Source: Salvator merianae
Lineage: Eukaryota > Chordata > Lepidosauria > Squamata > Teiidae
DNA length: 64,000 nucleotides
Assembly (NCBI GenBank): GCA_003586115.2
Contig: QVOM02000025.1
Coordinates: 89,760,161 to 89,824,160 of the forward strand
Reading direction: 5' to 3'
Position 1 is the first letter of the stretch. Each line of letters begins with the position of its first letter. Below are positions 10,031 through 20,265 of the stretch, one piece after another. The position numbers and the translations under genes are program-made. Under the pieces are notes generated by a model that did no database searches, was not told the origin of the DNA, and was given only the letters and a program-made list of their open reading frames with translations.

Positions 10031-10480
10031 GGGCCTGTTTGCACTTTTCACTAGTGAGCATGCAGATGCTCACTAGTGAAATGCATCCACACATTGTGGA
10101 AGCGTAAGTGATTGGGAGTGGGCTACAGCTGCTCCAGATCACTACTAGCCGTGGAGCACAAAGTTGTGCTCCACAGCTGTACCAGGAACAGCTGGACTAC
10201 TTCCAGTACACAGCATTTGCACCTTTTTCCGGGCATGAACACTGCGCAGTGCAGCTGCAGCAGCACAGTCGCGCTGTGTCCCTGGTCACCATGATAGCAG
10301 CTGGATGTTTCCCTGGCCACTGACACAGTGCGGGTTCCAGCATTCGCACTGCAAGTGCTGTAAGCCCATTTTCTGGGATGTTCCAGCCCTCTCAGTATGA
10401 ATGGCTTCCACATTGCAGGTCTGTTCCATCTTCGAATGTTCACTTGTGAACATTCCAAGATGGAAAGTGCAGAAAGGTCC
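10031..10480. mobile_element. GGGCC-type inverted-repeat element, 450 bp, TAA duplication
   Basis: GGGCCTGTTTGCACTTTTCA at the left, GATGGAAAGTGCAGAAAGGTCC-like end at the right, flanked by TAA (10028-10030 and 10481-10483), the classic PIF/Harbinger target. Sub-hairpins include TTCACTAGTGAGCATGCAGA with GCTCACTAGTGAA, GAGCACAAAGTTGTGCTC, and GAATGTTCACTTGTGAACATTC. Similar blocks occur at 54605-55034 and 61698-62682. Open frames on both strands reflect the symmetry, not a gene. Confidence 0.72.
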
Positions 10481-10542
10481 TAAATTCCTAGATCATGGTT
10501 CTCTCACTGTTGACTTGCCCCAAGGTCAGGCTCTGAAAGCCC

Positions 10543-10592
10543 TCCATCCATCCATCCATCCATCCATCCATCCATCCATCCATCCATCCAAC
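10543..10592. repeat. (ATCC)n microsatellite
   Basis: About twelve tandem CATC/ATCC units with one change near the end. Confidence 0.95.
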
Positions 10593-10861
10593 CATCCACA
10601 GCATTTGCCACCTGCAAATGGGTGTGAAGTCCCCCCCATAAATCTCCCCATTTTTCACAGCCTTCCTCTCCACTCTGTCTTGCTCAGATTCAAATATGTC
10701 CGCTGTTTCTTTCATGTCACTATTATCTCAGCTCTGGAAATCATTGTAACCACGCAACATAAGGAATGAGCTAGAAGTGGAAGTGTTTTGAGTGACAGGT
10801 GTAGAGCCTAAGAAAAAATAAATGTACTTTGCATGTTTTGTTTTGATCAAAGCAACAGCGG

Positions 10862-11000
10862 TTAAAATGGTGAGGACACATGAGAGGGCCTTTTCAGTGG
10901 TAGCCCCTAGACTATGGAGTAGCCTGTCCTCAAGTATGTCAGGTATCCACACGGAATACATTTAGATGCCTGGTGAAGATGCAACTCTTTATTTCAGCCA
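10862..11000 (+). repeat. L2-type LINE fragment
   Basis: GAGAGGGCCTTTTCAGTGGT then AGCCCCTAGACTATGGAGTA and a later TGGTGAAGATGCAACTCTTT match the ORF2-tail block of L2-type copies at 13855 and 21785. Truncated at both ends. Confidence 0.55.
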
Positions 11001-11005
11001 TTGGG

Positions 11006-11640
11006 CCTTTCTGCGCTTACCTTGCAGTTCTTGATCTATAGGTCTAGATCTGACAAGTCCTGGTCCAAATCTGGTCCAGATCTACTACCAGAAGAGCTGG
11101 CGACAGCAATCAGCCTAGACAGCTTTAAAAGCAGATTAGACAGATTCATGGAGGTCAGGTGTATCTGTGGCTACTAGAATGGATCCCTAGGTACCAGCTC
11201 CAGGGTGGAGAGACAGGCAGCTTAAGGTTTTGCCTTTTTATTCTGCTTGAGATGCCCAGAAGCAACTGGTGGGTCACTGTTGTAAGACAGGATGCTGAGT
11301 GAGATGGGCTGTGGCCCAATCCAGCCAGTCTCCTCTTATGTTCTTATGTTCTGATTTGTGCCCATGAGCTTTGGAGCTGGTTCCAAAAGCCAGGAATGAA
11401 GGTTCCTGGCCTTCGGAGCCCCGGAGGGACTCATTTTGGCAGCACAAGAAGCATTCTACACCTATACCTGGTTAAGGTACCACTTTTGGTGCCCTAGCCC
11501 AGTCCACGCTTTGTCCAATAGGGATAAAGCATGAAAGGAAGGCGGGGCTTGGCCTACTCTGCCCTAAGGTGCAGACTGCTTCCCCTTATTATGGAATTTG
11601 TCCCAGAATAAGTGGCGGTTCAGAACGGGCCTCAGAGGAA
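11006..11640. mobile_element. DNA-element remnant split by CR1
   Basis: GGGCCTTTCTGCGCTTACCT at the left, then CCTGGTCCAAATCTGGTCCA. After a CR1 segment (11088-11350) the sequence resumes with CATGAGCTTTGGAGCTGGTT, GGTTCCTGGCCTTCGGAGCC and CATTTTGGCAGCACAAG. The same second-half signature is present at 15540-15620, 45720-45850 and 60520-60610. The arrangement suggests one old DNA element interrupted by CR1. Confidence 0.45.
11088..11350 (+). repeat. CR1-like LINE 3' end
   Basis: From CCAGAAGAGCTGGCGACAGC, through AGACAGATTCATGGAGGTCA and GATGCCCAGAAGCAACTGG, to the tail CTCTTATGTTCTTATGTTCT. A complete 3' terminus with the octamer-like tail repeat. Confidence 0.75.
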
Positions 11641-12090
11641 TTATAAACACGGTGAGCAGTCATAGGCTTCTTTTCCTGTCACTAAAATCCACCTGACCTG
11701 AAAGGGAACTCCTTCCTCCCCCCCCCCATGCCGTCTTGGCCATAAAAGGCAGACAGGTGGCCACGTCAGATGGCATCCAGGAAAAAAAGTGGACTTACAC
11801 GGTGTTAGCCTTCAGCAGGAGGTGGAAATCCTTTCGAAGATCCCTGGCACAGCCCTACACTGGACGCGTTTTGCACAGGGACCTCCAAAAGAGCAGCGGG
11901 ATTGGGAACCCGATGAGCAACTCCCCCGCCTGCTTGAGGAAACACTCTTCTCAGCATACCTGTGCCGTACGGTCCATTGTGCAAGTAGGCTTGGTTCCAT
12001 AAAACTCTGCGCACTCTTCTGCTCATTCCTCTGCTCCCCTGAGAGATAGGGAGCTTTGCAGACCACTGCACTTTGGGCGAACGGATGCTC
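11640..12090. other. no recognised gene
   Basis: Frames on both strands near 11736-12071 show no known motif. Nothing supports an exon. Confidence 0.4.
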
Positions 12091-13090
12091 TATGAAGCTG
12101 AAGGCAAGAGAGTTAGGACCGACAAGGGGAAGGGTTTTTTCACCCAGACAGTCATCGGACTATGGAATTTATTACCAGAAGAAGTGGCAACAGCAATCAG
12201 TCTGGATGGCTTTAAGAACGGATTGGACAGAGTCATGGAGGTCAGGTGTATCAATGGCTACTAGAATGGATGCCTAGGGACTGCCTCCAGGGTGGAGAGA
12301 CAGGCAAGATGGCTCTGAAGGCCATTTGAAGGGAGTCGAGAGCAGGTGAAGGTTTTGCCTTTGTGTCCTCCCTGAGACCCTGAGAAGCAATTGGTGGTCC
12401 ACTGTGTGAGACAGGAGGCTGGACTAGATGGGTTCTGGCCTGATCCAGCAAGGCTCCTCTTATGATCTTATAGGGTTAGACAAATTCATGGAGGTCAGGT
12501 GTATCAATGGCTACTAGAATGGATGCCTAGGTACTGCCTCCAGGGTGGAGAGACAGGCAGGAGGCCTCTAAAGGCCATTTCCAGGGAGTTGAGAGCAAGT
12601 GAAGGTTTTGCTTTTCTGTTCTGCTTGAGATGCCCAAAAGCAATTGGTGGGCCACTGGGTGAAACAGAATGTTGGACTACGTAGACTGTGGTCTGATCCA
12701 GCAGGGCTCCTTTTAATTAATGGAGGTCAGCCGTATCAATGGCTACTAGAATGGATGCCCAGGTACCATCTTCAGGTTGGAGAGACGGGCAGGATACCTC
12801 TAAAGGCCATTTGCAGGGAGTGGAGAGCAGATGAAGGTTTTGCCTGATCCAGCGGGGCTCCTCTTATGTTCTTATGGAGGACAGGTATATCAGTGACTAG
12901 TAGAATGGATGCCTAGGTACTGGATGCCTCTAAAGGTCATTTGCAGGGAGTCGAGAACAGGTGAAGGTTTTGCCTTTGTCTTCTGCTTGAGATGCCCAGA
13001 AGCAATTGGTGGGCCAGTGTGTGAGACAGGATGCTGAACTAGATTGGCCGTGACCCAATTCAACAGCGTATCTCTTATGATCTTATGTTA
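12090..13090 (+). repeat. CR1-like LINE 3' ends, run of tandem truncated copies
   Basis: The first copy begins further 5' (AAGGGTTTTTTCACCCAGAC, GTGGCAACAGCAATCAGTCT, GGCTTTAAGAACGGATTGGA). It is followed by at least three shorter copies, each restarting at TCATGGAGGTCAGGTGTATC or a close variant and ending with CTCTTATG-like tails. The head-to-tail order with the same break point points to repeated insertion or local duplication of the 3' end. Confidence 0.72.
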
Positions 13091-13320
13091 AACTCTTTTC
13101 CCTCGGGAGCGTGGCGTTGCCAGGGCAGCTTCAGAGGAATGCCCAAGTTCCGTTGATCTTGTGTAACCAAACAGGTGAAATCTTACCTCCCAGCTCTTCC
13201 ATCAGCTATCCTCTGCCTCCTTCCTGCCAGCAGGAACCCATGTTATTCCCTTTCTGCAAACAAGGGAGGACCATAAGATATTAGGGATGTGCAAATGCTC
13301 CCTCAAATGCTTTCCAAAAC

Positions 13321-13421
13321 CAGCAGCGGCCCGTGACTTTAAGGGCGGGTGTTCGCGCCCCACGCCCCATGACTGTTTGCAGGGCACGAACACCCGCCCT
13401 TAAAGTCATGGGCCGCCGCTG
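13321..13421. mobile_element. palindromic hAT-like MITE, copy 2 (101 bp, short form)
   Basis: Arms CAGCAGCGGCCCGTGACTTT and AAAGTCATGGGCCGCCGCTG. Flanks TCCAAAAC (13313-13320) and ACCAAAAC (13422-13429) agree at seven of eight bases. The middle of the longer copies is deleted here, leaving little more than the two arms. It lies just after TTAGGGATGTGCAAATG, the end signature of the AT-rich element family. Confidence 0.85.
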
Positions 13422-13854
13422 ACCAAAACATCTGTGATGGTGTTGCCACCCTTCATGGGGCCCGAGTTCGCTGGAGGGAACATCTCATCAACTTAGTCTA
13501 GTTGCAGTTTGGGGCCTCTTTGGGCTTCTTCCAGCCTTGCCACTATGACAAGTGCCCCACGCCCCGGATCTAGGAAAGCTAGGAGGAGGAGCTCGGGGTT
13601 AAGGCATGCTACAGTGAGTGCTTTGCTTGCTCCTTGGGCCAAATTTGCTAGGAGTCTCAGCTAGCATCCTCAGGCCAAGTATGGAGGGGCATCAGGGTCT
13701 CAGAAGTTTTGGAAAACTTTTGAAATGGGGTTTTGCATATCCAAACAGGATATTCTTTAGTTCTTAAACCATCAGGGAGTGTGAGCAGGTAGTCACCTAG
13801 CCATTCAGGCACTGTTCACATAAACAGGGTGCCAAGGGTCACTATAAGGTCAAT

Positions 13855-14250
13855 ATTAACCTATAGGGCCTAAATGGCTTGGGCCACAAATACCTAAAGG
13901 ACTGTTTTCTCCCATATCGACCTGCCTGTGCCTTAAGATCCACAGATGAGACCACCAACTTTAGGGGCGGGCACCCAGGATAGGGCCTTTTCAGTGGTGG
14001 CCCCCAGACTGTGGAACACTCTCCCCCCTGAGGTGCATCAGGCATCTTCACTTTACATCTTTAGGAGAGCAGCGAAGACATACCTATTTCCCCTGGCCTT
14101 TGGCTAAGGAAACAGCTTCCCCTCCCCACTTTCAGGCACTATTACTGTTTTAGTATGTTTATTTTACACTCCATTTTTATTGTTGTAACCCACCCTGAGA
14201 CCTTTGGGTATAAGATGGGATAAAAATGCAAATAAATAAACAAATGTGGA
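13855..14250 (+). repeat. L2-type LINE 3' end
   Basis: Starts with GGGCCTAAATGGCTTGGGCC (ORF2 tail), continues CCTTTTCAGTGGTGGCCCCC, and ends AACCCACCCTGAGACCTTTG, GGTATAAGATGGGATAAAAA and an AAATAAATAAACAAA tail. Frame broken; no function expected. Confidence 0.72.
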
Positions 14251-14860
14251 GCAGGGGAGTGTGTCCTGCCCATGTGTCACGCGAGTAATCCTGTCCTCCC
14301 TTACCAAAATACAGTTTTCCAGGTCATCTCCCTCAAAGCAGATATTCAAGTACCTGTGTCCTTTCTGGCTTTTTTCCTGCAAGATCCAGATGTTAAAACG
14401 CTCACATTCTTTCCAGCCTTTTTTTTTCTCCCCCTCCATACTTCCCCCTCCGCAGCCCCTAGATCTGTTTGGGGACGGGGGGTTACAACAGTGATTGGCT
14501 GCCCACAAAATCCTGCCACACCCGAGGAACTCCCAACGAAAAGTGCCCCTCTCGCCCAAATGTGACTTTATGGCTTGCTATCTCCAAAAAGCCCAGATAT
14601 TCAAGTTCTTAATGAATGAATGAATGAATTTATATCCGAAGGCCTGAGATGAAACAGACCTGCTAAAATAGTAGCAGTGCCTGTGTGGGGAGGGGGTGCC
14701 ATTCCTCCAGCCGAAAGCGTTAGGCCTGGCACAGATGGGGTCCCCCCTTGCTCCGCCCATGGATCCAGGGCAAGCAGCCCCTCCCGTGTCTCCCTGGGGC
14801 CTCTGCTCTCATGGAGGGCAAGAACTGGAGAAGGCCTCCAAGCTGGCCGGGCCCCACTCC
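14250..14860. other. no recognised gene
   Basis: GC-mixed sequence containing a short (GAAT)n run near 14613-14630. Overlapping frames show no family motif. Confidence 0.4.
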
Positions 14861-14861
14861 A

Positions 14862-14935
14862 AGGTAGGTGCGACCAGTCTAGAAGAGGCCAAAAATGACA
14901 TCAGTTCCCCGTCCAACCTAAGACAGACATCTTGT
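14862..14935 (+). repeat. unclassified repeat shared with 44637-44705
   Basis: AGGTAGGTGCGACCAGTCTA then GAAGAGGCCAAAAATGACAT aligns with AGTAGGTGTGACCAGGCTGG and AGGAGGCCAAAAATAGCCCC at 44637. Both continue with a CGTCC...GACAGAC block. Class unknown. Confidence 0.5.
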
Positions 14936-15204
14936 TATGGTGTGACGGTGGCCCTAATGGTCTCTTCCAGTTCCTGCACCAGGCCCACCACTGAGAACAC
15001 AGAACCCACACTGACTTGGGCACAGCGCTAGCAGTTGTGTGTGGCACAAATGCCCTGTGGACACACCAGGGCTGCTCTTTTTCCCGTGGGCCAATATAGC
15101 CTAAAATGGAATGAGAGATGGGGTAGTGCGCAGGCAGAGAAAGCACTACAATACATGGCACCCTGCTCCCAAAACTCAGTGAAGGAAATAAAATTCCTGC
15201 TGCA

Positions 15205-15385
15205 CCTGTACACATGAAACAGCGACTTGAAAGTGGACTATCCCACCGCTAATCCACATTAAAGGCCTTTAAAAGGGCATCTTCTGGCCTTTTCTGTGGA
15301 CTATAGGCACTAGTGTGTAGATGCTACCACCTTTAAGCCACTTTCAAACCACTTTTTTTTTACTGGATGCAGATGCAGACTCTGG
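15205..15385. mobile_element. palindromic element with AAAGTGGCT arms, intact copy
   Basis: Left arm GACTTGAAAGTGGACTATCC with TAATCCACATTAAAGGCC. Right arm CACTAGTGTGTAGATGCTAC, CACCTTTAAGCCACTTTCAA. This copy lacks the CR1 sequence found in the related 3405-4035 element and so serves as its empty form. Confidence 0.6.
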
Positions 15386-15690
15386 CCCTTTCTGCACTTA
15401 CCTGCCAGTGATCTGGATCAATGGGTCCGGATTAGCCTGGCCCACTGTTCCGGATCGCGGGGAGATGTGGGCTTGGATCAGCATCATTTGCACCGATGGC
15501 ACTGATCCAGATTAGCCCATGCCATGAAGCTCAGGTGAGCTTTGTGGCCACAACCCCACACCTCCGAAGGCTAAGAACAAAAGTTCCAGGCCTCAGAGAC
15601 TCTGGGGGACACTTTTTGGCAACGCGCCGTGATGCGCCGCTGAATGACACCCCCTGATAGTCCCAAACGCGGGAGGCATGCCTTCTGCAA
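15386..15690. mobile_element. DNA-element remnant (GGCCCTTTCTGCACTTACC end)
   Basis: Starts GGCCCTTTCTGCACTTACCT and contains GATCTGGATCAATGGGTCCG, CTCAGGTGAGCTTTGTGGCC and GTTCCAGGCCTCAGAGACTC. The same order of blocks occurs, partly inverted, at 45475-45910. Confidence 0.45.
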
Positions 15691-15699
15691 TTGTTGGGG

Positions 15700-16210
15700 C
15701 ACAGTGTGAAACAGGATTCTGGATTAGTTGGCCTATGGCCTGATCCTGCAGGGGTCCTCTTAATTCGTGGAGAACAAATATATCATTGGCTACTAGAATG
15801 AATGATTAGGTGTTGCCTCCAGGATAGAGAGACAAGCAGGATGTCTCTAAAGGTCATTTGCAGGGACTCGAGAGCAAGGAGGATTTTGCCTTTGTCTTCT
15901 GCTTGAGATGCCCAGAAGCAAATGATAGGTCACTGTGTGAGCCAGGGTGCTGGACAAGGTGGACTGTGACCTGATCCAGCAGGGCTCCTCTTAATTCATG
16001 GAGGTCAGGTGTATCGATGGCTATTAGAATGGATACCGAGGTACTCCTCCAGGTTGGAGAGAAGGCAGGAGGCCTCCGAAGGCCATTTGCAGGGAGTCGA
16101 GTGCAGATGAGGGTTTCATCCTTGTCTTCTGCTTGAGATGCCCAGAAGCAAATGGTGGGCCATTGTGTGAGGCAGGATGCTGGACTAAAAGGGCCGTGGC
16201 CTGATCTTAT
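15700..16210 (+). repeat. CR1-like LINE 3' ends, tandem copies
   Basis: Two to three truncated copies carrying GGTCACTGTGTGAGCCAGGG, GATCCAGCAGGGCTCCTCTT and AATTCATGGAGGTCAGGTGT. Their orientation is the same as the 12-13 kb run. Confidence 0.7.
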
Positions 16211-16566
16211 ACAACGAAGCAGAGCTTTCTCAAGCAGAAAGTCTAATGCAAAGAGCTGTGACGACTCAAGGAGAGGGAAGGGGAGAGAAGCGAAAGAAGA
16301 ATCAAACAAACCCCGCACCCTCTGTGCTTCTAGAAGACCTGGAGCCGCAAAAGCTGCACTCAGGGCAAAAATAGCATAAGGTGAATGAGTGCCTGGGGAG
16401 ATGTAAACCTGCTTTGACAGTTCCACATAACAGGCTAGCTGCTTTTTGCCAAGGTAATTAAGGGCTGCTCTGTTGTGTAACAGAAGTGCTGCCTCGCAGA
16501 AGCCAGATCCTGGGCGGGGGGGGGGGGGGAGCTGATAATCCCTGTCCCTTCAGAAAGCAGTTTCGG

Positions 16567-16929
16567 NNNNNNNNNNNNNNNNNNNNNNNNNNNNNNNNNN
16601 NNNNNNNNNNNNNNNNNNNNNNNNNNNNNNNNNNNNNNNNNNNNNNNNNNNNNNNNNNNNNNNNNNNNNNNNNNNNNNNNNNNNNNNNNNNNNNNNNNNN
16701 NNNNNNNNNNNNNNNNNNNNNNNNNNNNNNNNNNNNNNNNNNNNNNNNNNNNNNNNNNNNNNNNNNNNNNNNNNNNNNNNNNNNNNNNNNNNNNNNNNNN
16801 NNNNNNNNNNNNNNNNNNNNNNNNNNNNNNNNNNNNNNNNNNNNNNNNNNNNNNNNNNNNNNNNNNNNNNNNNNNNNNNNNNNNNNNNNNNNNNNNNNNN
16901 NNNNNNNNNNNNNNNNNNNNNNNNNNNNN
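16567..16929. other. assembly gap (363 Ns)
   Basis: Run of N between a G-rich homopolymer region (16515-16530) and a GGAA microsatellite, the usual setting for a short-read gap. Frames that cross it are meaningless. Confidence 0.99.
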
Positions 16930-16972
16930 AGAAAAGAAGGAAGGAAGGAAGGAAGGAAGGAAAGAAGGAAAG
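16930..16972. repeat. (GGAA)n microsatellite at gap edge
   Basis: GAAGGAAGGAAGGAAGGAAG-type units adjoin the gap, so the true array length is unknown. Confidence 0.9.
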
Positions 16973-17157
16973 ATTCTTAATTAGAATGAGCAATGTGTTC
17001 AAAGTGTGTGTGGAAATATTAAACACATACATACCTGCAGAGTTGTGCATGTGGCATACACAGACCTGAAGATATGTGAGAATAAGCAATTGACCCAACT
17101 ATTTGTGTACTTCATTTATGTACTACACAGAACACACATACATGCAGAAAAAGTGGC

Positions 17158-17345
17158 AGCGCCCAGGGGACTTCGGCTGATCTCAAAAAGCCCATGCATA
17201 GTTGAATGTCATTGGTACTTGGATGGATGACCACCAGGAAATCCCAGAGCAATAAACTACTGTGGGAAAAAGAAACTATCCTGGTGGCAAACAACCTCCA
17301 CTGTGTTGCCAGGAAGGCTTCGTGGAGTTACCAGCAGCTGGTTTC
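17158..17345 (+). repeat. 5S rRNA-derived SINE with Bov-B-like tail
   Basis: The head retains 5S rRNA pieces: CTGATCTCAAAAAGCCCATG (from the GATCTCGGAAGC region) and, about 50 bases on, GGTACTTGGATGGATGACCA (box C region). It runs into GGTGGCAAACAACCTCCACT and GTTGCCAGGAAGGCTTCGTG, which resemble the Bov-B-like body of the other SINEs here. A free-standing 5S pseudogene is less likely because of that tail. Confidence 0.68.
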
Positions 17346-17349
17346 AGCT

Positions 17350-18040
17350 CAAGGGTATATTTTTTATCTACATGCAGATCAGCAACAGAAATCCCCAAAT
17401 TTAATTTGCATAGTTGTGCCTCTAAGAAACGAAGAGCATGAGAAATATGTGTACTTGTGAGTGCCTTACCTTTAGCGGAATGTTATATATGCCTTTTCGT
17501 ATATGCTTATTTCCTGCAATTATTCGTTCGTGATATTGTGTGATCGTTCATGTGGATTTTGCACAAAAATATGAATCTGGCTACATGCTGATTGTATGGG
17601 AAATATATTTAATCCCAAAACGTATACTTACCTTTTAAATTTATGTCTCACCTTTCAAACAAGAGGAGATCATGGTGGCAGACAGTAGAACATCACTTGA
17701 AAAATTTAAATTTTTTATACAAAACCAATTTAAAAATATATTAAACTATTACTAAATGTGAAACAATGGATACAGAACAAAATCGGTCCTTCATAATCTT
17801 AAAAAAGTCTTCACATTTACACTGTTCCTTGTCTGAAAGAAAGGCTTGGGTGGTAATTAGACGAAAGGCCACCAGAAAAGATCAATGCTGTAGAGTAGGT
17901 GGGAAAGTTGGTTGAAAAATAGCTCAGAAGAATGTAGTGGCAAACCCCTTCTGTTTTGTTGTTAAGAAAACTGTGCAAGCAGACACCAGCAGAATGGCTT
18001 TCACTGAGAATATCTTTGTTGCTGTTGGGTACCACTAGTC
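17350..18040. other. no recognised feature
   Basis: AT-rich sequence with no coding potential beyond chance. A TTTTAAATTTATGTCTCACC stretch near 17632 may be a LINE tail relic. Confidence 0.45.
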
Positions 18041-18656
18041 ATGGCCAACTCCTTGTTGGCTGCAAGGGCATCTCCATGGGCACCCCTATGCAGTTTTATT
18101 GGAAGAGATACAGAAGCGGTTTGCCATTACTTCCAGGGAGAGGCTGGGGACTGAAATAGTGACCCTCTGCTTTCCAGGCAGTTTGCTCTGCCACTGAGCT
18201 AAAGCCACTCCCAGACTCCATGGGCACCTCTATGCAGTTTTATTGGCAGAGATACAGAAGTGGTTTGCCATTGCCTACTTCCAGGGAGAGGCTGGGGACT
18301 GAAATAGTGGCCCTCTGCTTTCCAGGCCATTTGTTGTACCACTAAGGTACAGCCAACTCCCAGACTCCATGGGCACCTCTATGCAGTTTTCCTGGCAGGG
18401 ATACAGAAGTAGTTTGCCATTGCCTACTTCCAGGGAGAGGCTGGGGATCAAACTGGCAACCTTCTGCTTTCCAGGCAGTTTGCTCTACCACCAAGCTACA
18501 GACACTCACAAACTCCATGGGCACCTCTATGCAGTTTTCCTGGCAGGGATACAGAAGTAGTTTGCCATTGCCTACTTCCAGGGAGAGGCTGGGGATCAGA
18601 CCAGCAGCCCTTTGCTTTCCAGACAGTTTGCTCTACCACTGAGCTACAGTCACTCT
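18041..18656 (-). repeat. four tandem units of a tRNA-headed SINE
   Basis: The block CCATGGGCACC starts at 18074, 18218, 18367 and 18515, a period of 144-149 bases. On the minus strand each unit has a tRNA-like head (TAGCTCAGTGGTAGAGCAAA, then GTTGCCAGTTTGATCCCC) and a body with GGCAATGGCAAACTACTTCT. Units are similar but not identical (TTATTGG versus TTCCTGG), so the array is not brand new. Ordinary SINEs insert singly, which makes a head-to-tail run of four notable. Confidence 0.8.
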
Positions 18657-18659
18657 GGT

Positions 18660-19345
18660 CATTTTTTACTTTTACCTAAACTTCAAAACCCATTCACCTA
18701 CTGTAGGAAACAGTGGAAAGATGGGCTTTCGTGCTCCTTTTAAAAGGGACCAGAGAGACTACCAGATCTCTTCAATGAAATAATTTCACAAACAGGGTGC
18801 TGCCATAATGGGGTCACTGTGTAGAAAAGGTCTTGTTTTCAGTTCCCAACCCATTAAGCTTGTCCACACACGCGTATCAAGTGTGTGTACGCATGGTTGC
18901 ACACAATGTAAACATCTGTTTTCTATCCAAGCAAGAACTCTTTAAAGACTATCAAGCATAGTTTGGCATTCCTTTGTCTCTCCTCTTGTTTCTTCATCCC
19001 AGCAGCAGCTTTCAGAGATTAGAAGAACGTTCCTGCTGCTTGCATTTTTATCGTTAATGTTGCTGTTGCTTATTTTTGTGATAATCCATTTTCCATAAGG
19101 GCGATTCTGCACTGGCTGGTATACTGGGCCAGCAAGCATACCAGGGGCCTCCCTTATACCAAACCAGGATGTAGGATTTTAGTACCCTTGCTGGTCTGGT
19201 ATACCAGCCAGTGCAGCACTGCCCATAAATGGTGCACACAAATAATAATTTTCTTGGGTTGTATCTGCTGCTTGTTGTGGCTTTCTTAAATCTGGATTGG
19301 GCAAGTAGCTTTGGGGGTAGGGGGCATGCAGAATCGCCAGTGGGC
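18660..19345. other. no recognised gene
   Basis: Contains one local hairpin, GCACTGGCTGGTATACTGGG (19109 onward) mirrored by TCTGGTATACCAGCCAGTGC (19194 onward). It may be a short palindromic element. No coding signal. Confidence 0.45.
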
Positions 19346-20145
19346 AGCAAGTGATCCTGCCTCGCAGCAAAAGAGGGGGAAGCGGGGGCTTTATTCGGTC
19401 TGCACGCTCCGTTTCCAGAATGAGCTTTCATACCGAATCAATCCTTCCTTCCTTCTCCGAAGCCAAGCCGTTCCCAGCCGTGCAAAGTAACGCGGGCGGC
19501 GGCTGCGGAGCTGTGCCTCTGTCCGTGGTGCTGACCGCCCTGATTTTCGCCAGGCTGCCATGAGTTCCTAAGGAAATCCAAACGGACCAACCGCAAGGGA
19601 GGAAGGGAATAACCTTTCCCCTTTCCTCTGCAGAAGAAATGCAGCCGCGCGCCCGCTAAAGTGGCGGGTGACTCACCTGTTTGTTTGTGCAACTCCGGTT
19701 CACTTCTCACGCCTTCCTACAGCCTTCCCACCCCACTTCCTGCCCTCCTTTCCCCGTGATGGTTCTGTCCCAATGACCTAGAAATCTCCCCTCCCGGGGC
19801 TCTCTCCTCTCAGCAGCTGCTGCCTCCGGCGGGGGGGGGAAGCCCTGCCATCTGGCCCCGCTGGGCATCTCCTCCTCCTCCCGAGCCCTGCCCTGTGGCA
19901 TTCTAGAAAGGGCGGGGGGGGGGGCAGGAGCGGGTGACGGGCGGGTGCCTGGAGTTTGCAGGGTCTAGGGAGACTCCTTGTCAATTTACAACTTCCAGCG
20001 TTTCTTGTGTTTCCTTTCCCCCCTTGATTAAAAAAAACAAAACATACGGTTATGGATTATTCCTGCCGGTGTTTGGGGGGGGGGGGAGTGAGGTGGCGAG
20101 AGAGAAGTGCCAAAAACGATGCTAAAACGTCACGAGGAGAGATTT

Positions 20146-20155
20146 CCTTATTGGG
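20146..20155. promoter_or_regulatory. CArG-like site (one mismatch)
   Basis: CCTTATTGGG differs from CC(A/T)6GG by one G in the core. A second weak CArG-like CCAGAAATGG is at 20222-20231. SRF site clusters are typical of EGR promoters. Confidence 0.4.
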
Positions 20156-20178
20156 TCTCCCTTGGCTGCATCCTGAGT

Positions 20179-20188
20179 CCATATATGG
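20179..20188. promoter_or_regulatory. perfect CArG box / serum response element
   Basis: CCATATATGG is a full CC(A/T)6GG match, about 80 bases upstream of the TATA box. SRF binding here would give the serum- and activity-induced expression typical of the EGR family. Confidence 0.8.
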
Positions 20189-20192
20189 GCAT

Positions 20193-20200
20193 TTACGTCA
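20193..20200. promoter_or_regulatory. cAMP response element (CRE)
   Basis: TTACGTCA, reverse TGACGTAA, is a one-mismatch CRE four bases downstream of the perfect CArG box. A half-site CGTCA lies at 20128-20132. CREB and SRF sites side by side are typical of neuronal immediate-early genes. Confidence 0.7.
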
Positions 20201-20265
20201 CAGCAGCCTTAGCTGGGAACTCCAGAAATGGAAGCGTCGGGATGCAGCGGAAGATCAGAGTCAGA

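Noticed and set aside
14246..15031. Overlapping frames of 73-131 codons as exons
   Set aside because: No splice sites with consistent phase, and part of the sequence is a dispersed repeat.
15854..16426. 190-codon minus-strand frame
   Set aside because: Most of it is CR1 antisense text also found at 25567-25779 and 3485-3940.
16486..17098. Frames running through the Ns
   Set aside because: The sequence is an assembly gap.
18041..18656. CRISPR-like array or tRNA gene cluster
   Set aside because: Vertebrate context, 145-base units, no spacer structure, and the tRNA-like heads lack a closed cloverleaf; they are SINE units.
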